A program made the position numbers and the translations under genes. From the NCBI RefSeq assembly GCF_030463535.1, contig NC_132894.1, positions 27,858,625 to 27,922,624 on the forward strand: DNA of 64,000 nt. The letters run 5' to 3'. This document shows positions 55,170 through 64,000 of the stretch, piece by piece (position 1 is the first letter of the stretch; each line of letters starts with the position of its first letter). The DNA comes from Salminus brasiliensis (Eukaryota; Chordata; Actinopteri; Characiformes; Bryconidae). The notes below the pieces were generated by a model. That model ran no database searches and was not told the origin of the DNA. It was given only the letters and a program-made list of their open reading frames with translations.

Positions 55170-56505
55170 TAAATCAGACATACGTTCAAGTATTTATTTC
55201 AAATAAAAAACAAACATTAGTGGCACTGAAAAACATGGTACAGGGATACAGTAATGTCCTTTTTCAGGTACAGTAACAGACATCTCTCTAGTCAGGTCGC
55301 GTTTCTTCAGCTTGGTTTCTTCAAACTGTACATATCCACAGACACAGAGAACTAAACAAAATTGGAGTGGGTGGGGGAGGGAGGTGGGGGGTGTCCTACA
55401 GATCCAGACGAGAGCCCTTAAGTTCATTCCGAGAACCTTGGCGAGAACGGAGAGAATCTAGAGTACTTCCCTTCATGTCGAACACAAAGGCTCACAGACA
55501 AGCTGACAGAGAGGAAGCGCTTTACCTGGTCAGTATGTAAGACAGATCATTTGTAAAACTGTGTGTTGGTTTCAGTTCAAGGTTAAAAGGTTAGAAAAGC
55601 TTACTCCACAGCGGATTTACCGAAGTATAAAAACAGAGCTGAAATGGCACAGCTATTTACAAAGAACATAAAATCAACTATTCTTCTTAAACATACACCA
55701 GTTACTCTTTTATGGATACAAAAATAATTTACATCACAAAAACAGACCTGTTATGAGCAGACACATTCATGTATTAAAAAAAAAAAAAAAGCAACATCAA
55801 TGACTTAAATAGAAACGTCAGGAAATATGTATGCTTTAGTGTGCAAAGTATTTCTGTTTTAGAGTATATGCTTGTATAGACATGTTTGTTTATTGTCCAC
55901 AGTTATAAAGTAATGCCTTTCGCCTTGTCGTGTTTATGTTAGAAAACGTATATATTTACGGAGTGCATATTGAAGAATTAAGTGCAAATAAACTGCCTCG
56001 TTATGTTGTGCATGTTTTAAAAATAGTCAGCAGTTGTTCTTATTTTTTTGGCGGTTCTTTTGCATCTTATAAGCAGCAATACGTTCTTCCTCATCAGAAA
56101 TATACTTTCTCATTGATTCTACTTGTACTTAATCTTATTTTGAACCCAGAGTTTCTAACAGCTAGTGCTATTGCTTTGTCTCCACTGAATGCAGAAATCA
56201 GATGAGCTCTCCTGAAGCCAAGGTCAGGAGCATTTGAGTGGAAACTGCCCGATGGGTAAAACAGACCCATCTGAATGTGAACGAGCCCAGTTCCATAGAG
56301 AACCTACTACTGTGGCAGTGATTCTGCTGCCTGAGCGCACACCTTAATAGTAGAGAAGCGAGAGCGCGCTCCTCTGTTCAACAGGCACTGGGGGCTTTGC
56401 TATGGTCCTACTAATGCACAGTGAGTCTCCCTGCAAGGAAGAAGACGGCAGTGATGATAAAGAGATGTGAGAACCCGTCCTCGGGCCATCTCAGGGAAGT
56501 GGTCT
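55170..56505 (-). other. sbf2: Probable sbf2 3'UTR
   Basis: Repeat-free interval between the stop codon and the AATAAA at 55,193-55,198. Both swap70 and sbf2 end towards each other, so this UTR faces the 3' end of swap70 across a gap of about 17 kb. Confidence 0.6.
55193..55198 (-). terminator. sbf2: sbf2 polyadenylation signal AATAAA
   Basis: On the plus strand TTTATT, on the minus strand AATAAA. Cleavage about 10-30 bases further (55,165-55,185) would give a 3'UTR of about 1.3 kb after the stop codon at 56,506. No repeat interrupts that interval. Confidence 0.65.
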
Positions 56506-57306
56506 TCACGCGTCCGAGATGCAGCTCTGGATCTTATCCATCCACTGCTGGGCGCTCTGAGCGTTCTCTGCACAGAAGTTGTACATGCGCTTGGTGGTCT
56601 TCAGCTGGAGAAAGATTTGGGGTTTTAGAAGGAAGGTAGAAATGGCAAGCATTTGCCAGACACTGCTTAAAGTCAGTGGATAGAAGAAGCTGCATTATGA
56701 GTAAGACTACTTACATCAAAGAACGCCTTCTCGCTGATATTTTTGGGCGCTCCTATGGTTGGTGTGGCGATCACAACTGATTCCACCTCAGCCAGGTCTA
56801 TGTGTCCCCTGGAGCTGATGTCTTCATCCGTATCATAATACCTCAGCTGAACAAACAAGAACACACTCCAGTCAGCCTCTCCCCACCCGAACTGCAAACA
56901 AACACATACTCCATGGCACAGAAAGAGTAACGCCCAATTTACCTGATGCTTCGTAATGTCCAGAACAAACCACCTGCGCTTCCAGGCTTTTAGTAATGCA
57001 CCTCTCTTATACAGGACGCCTTCGAATGACCTGCGAGAACAAGAAAATTAACTGTCTGCCTTACAGCAATCTCGTCATCATGTGAAATCATGTCTCAGCA
57101 ATGTACAATTCTTACCTGTTCTCTTCATTCTTGGGAGTGAACTGATTGTAAAGAGTGGCAGCTCTGCGGCTAACCCCGTTGGCCGCCGTTGGGCTGCTGT
57201 CCTCGCCCAGGCCGCTGTCGGGCAGGTGCAGCATGGAGTGGCGCTGGTAGGCCTGCAGGCTAGAGGTGGGGATCAGACCCGAGATGGACACTGACTGCTT
57301 CCGGAG
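56506..57306 (-). other. sbf2: sbf2 C-terminal PH-domain exons
   Basis: Exon 57306-57116 encodes a Ser-rich linker ([20 protein letters not shown]). Exons 57030-56943, 56846-56715 and 56604-56506 encode the PH domain: [34 protein letters not shown], then [15 protein letters not shown] and [20 protein letters not shown], with the invariant Trp in the last helix. It ends DA at the stop. Exon phases close exactly. Confidence 0.93.
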
Positions 57307-60300
57307 CTACAACAGGAGAGAAATTAATAAGGAGAGGATGTGAATACAGTACTGGTTTATGGTGGGCTTCCCAGAGTTCTTTGTTTTTGGACTTTTGGTG
57401 TTCTAAACTCTAGATTAATAAATTCAGCACATCAACTTTTACCATAGCCTGTGAAGGTTTAGAAGAATAATGCACTAAACAGCTGTATGAACATCAACAG
57501 GTCAGAGTGTGTGACAATAGTGCCCACTTACATTGCCTTCCTGTTTGAGGTCTTCTTGCACACTGGCTCGCACCTTCTCCAGGGTAGTGTGCCATCGCTC
57601 AGGTGCCTGACCCAGCTCCCCTTCCAGTCTCTCAATGTCCTGCAAAAACACACATTCATTCAGTCCAAAATACACTGTGCATACGACCCTACAGTGATCA
57701 ATCAATCAGTGATACCAGCAGCCACAACGGCTAACAGCAGGAGAGCAGAGCAGACTAGACTTACTGCCAGTAGTTTGGTAATGGCATCTGGTTGAGCGCG
57801 GGCAACACTACTGTAGCAGGGCCAGACAATCCTTCTTTTGCTGGTGGCGATAGTGTCTGGCTCTTCGGCGCTCTCTGATGGAACTGCCAACATCCTCCAA
57901 TCATATGAGGGTCCGGTGGATAGAGTCTCGGCCGTGTAGAACTCCCATTTCGTCAGGTTGGGGACAGAGATGGATGGTTTCAAAACAGGCTACATAAGAA
58001 ACAGAAAAGAGGATCGATGATGGGTGTTATGCTATGCTGTCTAAACAGCAATGAAGTGTGGACTAATTTACAGTTTGGCTGCTTGGTTGGCAATTGAAAT
58101 AGCAAAGTATATATCAGCTCAAAAAAATCTCTCATCTTCATCTCGCTTCTGCAGCCTGGCCACCTTTATCAGGAGCTTCGACATACTTGTTCCTTGTTGC
58201 AGAAGACTGCTATCCATCCCTCCCTTGAGCTCACTCGGTCAGTTGGATTTGGGCTTCTGCTAAATTTCAGCAGAACACACTAGAAGCTGCATAATATGTC
58301 TCTACTATCACGGTTTATGTAGCCGTCTTCTCTAGTAGTTTGGCACCAGCTTAAGGTGCCTCTCTGGGTTCACATAAACTAGTTAGAGGTCTTTAATAAT
58401 GAAACTAAATGAACTAAAATAAAAAGGGAGGGCGGCAAGAAGATACGCCCACCCCCAGCTGCTACCATCAGAGCTTCCAACAGCGTTGGATTATTTTTGT
58501 GTTGCCCCTTTTAAACAATCATGGGCTTCCTTGAATAAAAAAAATGTGCACAGACTACATGTTTTTTGTCATGCCTGTTTAATGGAGAGTCTACAATGTT
58601 AATGTTGTTGCCTGCCACTAGCCATTCTGTCCTCCACTTGTAAGTACCGCTGTGGTGGTTAGTAGATAAAATGAAAGATGAAAGATAACACATGGATATC
58701 TAAGTAGTAAATGAGCGTCAGGGTTTCTGGTCACTTGGAGTGTTTGAGGAGAGAAGAGGTCCCTGAGGAAGTTGGCGAACAGACAGCCAGCTTGTAAACA
58801 CTTGTTGTGTCACTCAGAACATCACATATGGCTGACTGGTATCTAATCGTCGTCCTGCTGTTGGCACAGCAAAGGATTATGCACTTGTTAGTACTGCCTT
58901 GGCAGTAATCCACTTCTCATGTCATCAAAAAATTAAAAATAAAAATAACTGCGTAATGAATAAATAGCAGCTTCAATTTTTATGAGAATTTTGTTACAAA
59001 ATGTTACAAAAAAGTGTGGCCCCCTCAAGGGTCAATACAATAGCCTTGCTGGCACTGCCTCTGATGAGACTGACTGATCTCTGATCTTATTCAGCAAAGA
59101 ACCAAGTCTATAAGCAGCATCAAAACATTTACCACGTCTACCATTTCTGTCAGAACTTTTCCTGCCCTTTGTGTGTCAGTTTACACACATGCTGCAATAC
59201 AGATGAAGAGATAACAGTGAGCCAGTAAAATAAAAAAATAAAAAATAAAAATCAACTGTTCCAAGAAAGTGCAAAAGCCTTTCTCTTATCTGAGATGTGG
59301 GCTCATACAGATCCCACATGTGCCAAAACAGAGGTAAGAGTCAACTTCGCTTCACAAACACAAAACTGATCCTAACCAGAAACTGGATGAGCATGGAGAT
59401 GCTTCTTTTATGACTCAAGATTGTAGGTCAAGAGTCATTTGTTTTCATGGAACTGAACTGCTCAGGCAAATCAGAGAGGACTGTTTTGGAAGGTCAGAGA
59501 GAAGCATGTTTTTTATGCAAAGCACAACATATTAATCACAGATGTAATCTGGGATGTCAGATCGAAATGTTTAGAGACGATAAGTCCACACAACCTCTAG
59601 ATAAAGTGTACTGGAGGGAAAAAGCCACAAGGGAAAGCGGACACACAGCAGCAGCGTGCCTGATAGAACACACGCTTCCCTCTTTCTTTACCTCTGCCTC
59701 AGAGGGACTGTACAGGTAGTTGAAGAAGATTGGACTCCTGCGGTGCATTCTGTTGATACACTCCCAGATACAGATCCCTCTCTTCGCCTGCTTGTCTCCT
59801 TTATCCTCAAACAATGTGCCTTTATAGGGAAACAAAGAGCCAGTTGTTAGACAGGCTGCCTACCTACTCCAACATCAGGTGTGAAACCAAAGATAGAAAG
59901 AAGACATGTTTGATAAGTGATTCACTTCTGCATGCAGTCCTGCAGGTTTTACAGGCTGTTGGTACCAAAGGGCGTTCCATGGTCCATGCAACTGCATTCT
60001 GGGGTCAGTGAGGCTGAGGGTCCCCTTTTGTTGTGTTCAAATACCTTAAGTCTTGCCTCCCTGTCTGTTCATTTCATGGACACACTGCACCTTTTTTCTC
60101 TTCCAGTTCTCATGATCATACTGTAGATGAATGTTCAAACTGTCTCACTCCAAAATGGACACAGGTCATGAATACGCACCGTGCTCCAAGCGCTCGTAGT
60201 CGGAGTCCAAGAGGAAGTTCTTGAAGCGATTGGAGACGTAGTGGTACGCCAGGAACTTCAGATAGTGCTGATTAAACTCGAACTCCAGGGGGTACTGGTT

Positions 60301-60811
60301 ATGGACCTGGAATGAGAGGGTCAGCCCAACGAATTAGAGCTTCATTTGGCTTGGCCACCATGCTGCGTATTGTGACTACAGTGGCTGCGGCACATAAGCT
60401 AACTATTACAAGCAGGACATAGCTCAGCTAAGGGAGCAAAGACCTGTGATATCATCCATTCGAGGGGCTAAGAAGGAAAAACAAAACAATGAGGAGAAAA
60501 AAAAAAAGACAATAATGAGGGAAGTCGTCCAACTGTCGGCAGTTGCTAACTTTTTGCTGGTTCTCACATTTGGAGCCACCTGCACTTGCTGGCAAAAACA
60601 ACAGCTGCTTGGAAGATGAGGCACTTCTATTTTCAGATGCTTTTTGCTATATTTCTCCTGCCTGCAACACTGAGGGACCTTGTGCCTGGGTCACCCTGGC
60701 TATCCATGCCTGAGTTTCATCACTCTCGCTGGGAAAGAGCATAGCTGAAGAAAGAGGCTGGGAGTGGCTCTGGGCTCTCCCAGCTGGGAGAGAGAGGGAG
60801 AGGGAGAGGGA

Positions 60812-60874
<63 letters not shown>

Positions 60875-62372
60875 TGTTCTCAACTCCTAGACTGAGTGAT
60901 TTATCCTTCAAACAAAAATAATAGTGAAACAGGTAATTTAGAAAAGTTCCGATCGTGGGTTGAAACTCTGTCTGGGCTACGATTGGGAATAAACGTCATA
61001 GTACATGAGTACATACCTATTTAAATGGATTCTTATATATGCAGAAAGCTAAAGAAAAACGCAATGCATCATTTAAAATATATAAAATATATATATATTT
61101 AATCAGAAAGCAGTTCATATGTGAACAGAAGCAGATACTAATTTACTGTAGGTTATTTAAATTTAAATAAAAACAACACTAAAACATATGCAAACCATAG
61201 CAAAACTGAAATGAGGCTGTTGTACTGGTTGAACATGCTCAGTCTGTAAATTCAACCTATATACAGAGATGTCAGATCTCAGTAATGGTGTACATTTTGG
61301 TAGATTCTCAATACGGAGCATCAGTTTTCACTAAGTAAAACCTCCCACTAAGCATCTAAGGAGACTACAGCATTGTAAAGTTGGTGTGGGATTCTCAATT
61401 ATGTTTTTCGTTAATAGATTAATCACTTTCTTGGTCAAATTAAAGGGAATATACTAGAAATGGAATTTAGAAACTGTTTATTGCAGTCGAAACCCTTGAA
61501 AATTTGTGCTCTTAACAGATGCTGTCAATGTGTTTGCTCCTGTGGCCCCTTTAGAGGCAAGGACCATGGAAAAATCCCTGAAAAGCAGCATTGTACATAC
61601 AGTGATAAGGTATAATAAAAACATTTTGTCTAGTAATGCTTTAGACTGCAATGTTTCTGTGATGCTAGTTTGAGCTATTATTGTCAAATAAAAAGTTAAG
61701 CAAAGAAAACTAAAAAAAATTTAATTGGGGAGTATTTATTTTTTTTTATAAGTAATTATAGAAAGAAGTGTTCAAAATCTACCTTGCTTAAGTGAAAAGG
61801 TAATGCAGCAACATCAGTAATATGATCCGGAAATTGTTCATTCTGAGGTCATCATATTTAGTTTACCATGACTTTTATGGCGCAGCATGAATGTGTATAC
61901 CCAGTATAACAATGTAAAACGCTGTTTTATGGCTGCAAGAGTGAAAAGTTTGCAAAGTCTTCACATTATCAATACAAGTATCATAGGATGTCCTAGGACG
62001 TGAAAGGGTAATTACATACTGATAACTAAGCTTCATTCTCTGCAGCTAACCCTCTTTGGTTGCTCTTCATAGACAAGGCATGAAAAAAAGGAATGTGTTG
62101 AACAACAAAATGTTGAGGTGATGGTGGACGTTGAGGGAGGAGAAAAGTATAACTGTAGAAACAGCTAAAACCAGTTTTCTACTTGCCTGGTGCACACAGT
62201 CGAGGAATTGCAGGAAGATGGGTGTGAAGCCACTGCCCTGGCTGCTAGGAGTTAGGTTACCGCGCTGGCTGAACTTGTGGCCGAAGGACAACCATTCCTT
62301 CTCCACAAGGATCTGGAAGCCCTCCAGTGTCCGGTAGAATGGGTCACTCAGCAGCTGCACCAAAGACACCAC
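56506..62372 (-). CDS. sbf2: SET-binding factor 2 / myotubularin-related 13, last nine coding exons (partial)
   Basis: A catalytically dead myotubularin that pairs with Mtmr2 and carries an N-terminal DENN Rab-GEF module (not in this window). Minus-strand coding exons, 5' to 3': 62372-62187, 60306-60180, 59819-59692, 57989-57765, 57639-57532, 57306-57116, 57030-56943, 56846-56715 and 56604-56506 (TGA). They join in frame to 1,284 nt, 427 residues, the C-terminus of a protein of about 1,850. The window starts in the pseudophosphatase ([20 protein letters not shown]), continues through [16 protein letters not shown] and the coiled-coil [18 protein letters not shown], and ends in a PH domain closing IQSCISDA. 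These match SBF2 better than SBF1 by my recollection. The first intron visible uses GC-AG. The 5' exons lie beyond 64,000. Confidence 0.93.
59692..62372 (-). other. sbf2: sbf2 pseudophosphatase C-terminal exons
   Basis: Exons 62372-62187 (62 codons), 60306-60180 and 59819-59692 encode the end of the myotubularin fold: [73 protein letters not shown] and [19 protein letters not shown]. The catalytic Cys-x5-Arg loop would lie in the exon just upstream of the window, so its inactivation cannot be checked here. Confidence 0.9.
60788..60872. repeat. (GA)n microsatellite in an sbf2 intron
   Basis: A GAGAGG-type start passes into pure (GA)n. It lies in the intron between exons 62187 and 60306. The leucine/serine-rich frames across it are products of the repeat. 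Confidence 0.95.
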
Positions 62373-62936
62373 CTAGAACAGAGCAGGGCGAGCTTGGTCA
62401 TATCGAAAGAGCTGCAAATATAGATGTCACATAGAACATACCTTTTTGGCAGTAGCGTAACATCAACTTATCATGATTTATCACCCAGATGCAATCTGTC
62501 AGGCAAGACATGCTTGGTATCTGACAGGTGCTTCTTTAGTTAATGCTAGGCTACACTGGACTCATCTCTGTAAATACACTCCAAAACTGATTGAATTGAT
62601 TTGTTTTAGAATATCTATATAAACAAGTACAAAAATCAATGATTTAGTAAAAATGACCTGGATATACCTTATTTAAACATTTAAGCTAAGTCTGAAAGGC
62701 TTCCTTAAATGGTCCATTCAACGATGTAGACAAGGTTCTTTGTGTTTTATTAAGACCAAGTCATTTAAGAAATAAGTCATTTAAACCATCAAGCCAAACA
62801 AATGAGGATCTGAATGTGTTTTGAGACATTTTGAGGCATGCAGGAGATGACATTGGTGACAGTCGAAGTCCAGTGCTTGTTAGCTTAGCCTGTCGTGTTG
62901 TAACCTACAAAATCATGGATCAGATACACTACATGT

Positions 62937-63398
62937 TCAAATGTTTTTGGACACCCCTCCTAATAAATGCATTCAGTTACTTTAAGTTGCACCCATTGCT
63001 GACACAGATGTGCAAATGCACACACACTTGTCTAGTCCTTGTAGAGAAATACTGCCAACACTATAGGACCCTCTGGAGTAGATAAACATGAGTCTATTGG
63101 CATGATGCCTAATGCCAAGTGTGGACTAGTATAAAACATTGAGCAGTAAAGCAGTGGAACTGTGTTCTCTGGAATGGTGCTGCTCCATCCAGTACTTTTG
63201 GGCTGAGTTGGAGAGTTGGTAATGACCTCAGTAACGTTCTTGTCACTGAATGCAATAAAATCTTCACAGCAATGTCCCAAAATCTAGTAGAAAGCCTTCC
63301 CTGGAAATTAAAGACCGTTATTCCAACAAAAGCAAAACCCTAAATTCCAGAAGAAACTATAAATGGTGAGGTGTCCCAATACTTCTGTCCCTACAGTG
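62937..63398. mobile_element. Non-autonomous DNA transposon, family 2, full copy (462 bp)
   Basis: It begins CACTACATGTTCAAATG and ends with the inverted match ACTTCTGTCCCTACAGTG, flanked by TA (62,935-62,936; 63,399-63,400). The ends resemble those of family 1, but the interior is different and is shared with 40,549-40,995. No transposase frame is present. It lies in the sbf2 intron upstream of exon 62,372. Confidence 0.85.
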
Positions 63399-63543
63399 TA
63401 CCAAACATTTCTTGGCGGATCAGCCTCATCTGGTGTCAGGTTTTTGGCCAAACTGTTCTTTTAAGATGGATTACATCAAGCGGCGTGATGGAACACTCAT
63501 TAGTGAGATTCTCTTGGGGCAAGCTTCACTTTTGACAAGTGTT

Positions 63544-63544
<1 letters not shown>

Positions 63545-63576
<32 letters not shown>
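63545..63576. repeat. Poly(A) run of 32
   Basis: An uninterrupted A run in the sbf2 intron. The sequence just upstream shows no recognisable retroposon head. 63,600-64,000 holds no exon that I can identify. Confidence 0.85.
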
Positions 63577-63578
<2 letters not shown>

Positions 63579-64000
63579 CAACATGACGACAGCATGCCAA
63601 TTTAGCAAAAGTTAACCTGGGGCCTGTTTAGAATTCTCCATTCCCCTTTAACTTCTCCTAGTAGGACATGCTGGACATGTGGTGGATAGAGAAGTCAAGA
63701 CCTAATATATGACATGATAACACCCTGCACTGGTTCCCCCCAACAGAGCAAATTAACAGTCCATGACAGCCAGAGAATATGGAGCCCATTTAGCCAGAGC
63801 ATGCCTGACAGACCCTAAGAGAGTGAGAGACAGAGAGAAGGAGATATAGATATATCATTATGCTCTGGTTCTTACACGTGCTTGGCATGGGAGCCCCCCT
63901 TCAGTGTGGACTGCTCGGCTTTACAAGCGGGACGGAGCTGAGGACATGCAATGCCCTTACTAATAATGCTGCTCTTGCCTAACCAGTGGACTTGGAAAAT

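Noticed and set aside
60647-60911. Leu/Ser-repeat minus-strand protein
   Set aside because: Translation of the (GA)n microsatellite in an sbf2 intron.
62373-64000. A further sbf2 exon in the last 1.6 kb
   Set aside because: I found no minus-strand open segment with matching splice sites and recognisable myotubularin residues; most of the interval is a DNA transposon and low-complexity DNA.

Overview
The window is vertebrate nuclear DNA. It has long AT-rich introns with GT-AG boundaries, abundant (TA)n and (GT)n microsatellites, tRNA-derived SINEs and many decayed Tc1/mariner-type transposons. Gene content and repeat style point to a teleost, probably an ostariophysan (characiform or catfish-like); that last step is an inference from repeat style. 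The gene order znf143 (+), wee1 (+), swap70 (+), sbf2 (-) is the conserved block known in human 11p15.4 (ZNF143-WEE1-SWAP70-SBF2), so the four identifications support one another. No CRISPR, operon or other prokaryotic feature is present.

Layout. 1-2,880 is upstream spacer with a 134-bp minisatellite and a long, nearly perfect hairpin. About 2,890-3,480 is a GC-rich block that probably holds the znf143 promoter and a non-coding first exon. znf143 has 15 coding exons (5,736-12,793; 604 aa, seven C2H2 fingers). A short spacer (12.8-14.2 kb) carries a p53-type half-site cluster and a GC-box/CCAAT/CHR promoter. wee1 follows with 10 coding exons (14,221-20,123; 560 aa), and its 3'UTR contains a 28-bp hairpin. 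21-23.6 kb is packed with decayed transposons. swap70 has 12 coding exons (24,108-37,312; 587 aa). 37.3-55.2 kb has no recognised protein gene; it holds nested DNA transposons, a SINE, GC-rich single-copy-looking stretches and one exon-like open segment at 50.5 kb. From 62,372 down to 56,506 on the minus strand are the last nine coding exons of sbf2 (427 C-terminal residues, ending in the PH domain). Its 3'UTR runs to about 55,170, and its upstream exons lie beyond the window.

I joined the exons by hand. In each of the four genes the exon phases close without a frame break, and I saw no internal stop. All introns are GT-AG except one GC-AG intron in sbf2. The products are an RNA Pol II/III promoter activator (Znf143), the inhibitory kinase of Cdk1 (Wee1), a PH/coiled-coil actin and Rac regulator (Swap70) and a pseudophosphatase of the myotubularin family (Sbf2/Mtmr13). 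They do not form one pathway; they are neighbours by ancestral synteny.

The observations most worth following are the 76-bp-arm palindrome inside the minisatellite, the p53-family half-site cluster upstream of wee1, the wee1 3'UTR hairpin, the GC-AG intron of sbf2, the exon-like segment in the swap70-sbf2 gap, the duplicated repeat in two swap70 introns, and the symmetric phase-1 exons that encode the Znf143 activation repeats. I did not find a clearly new multi-gene system.
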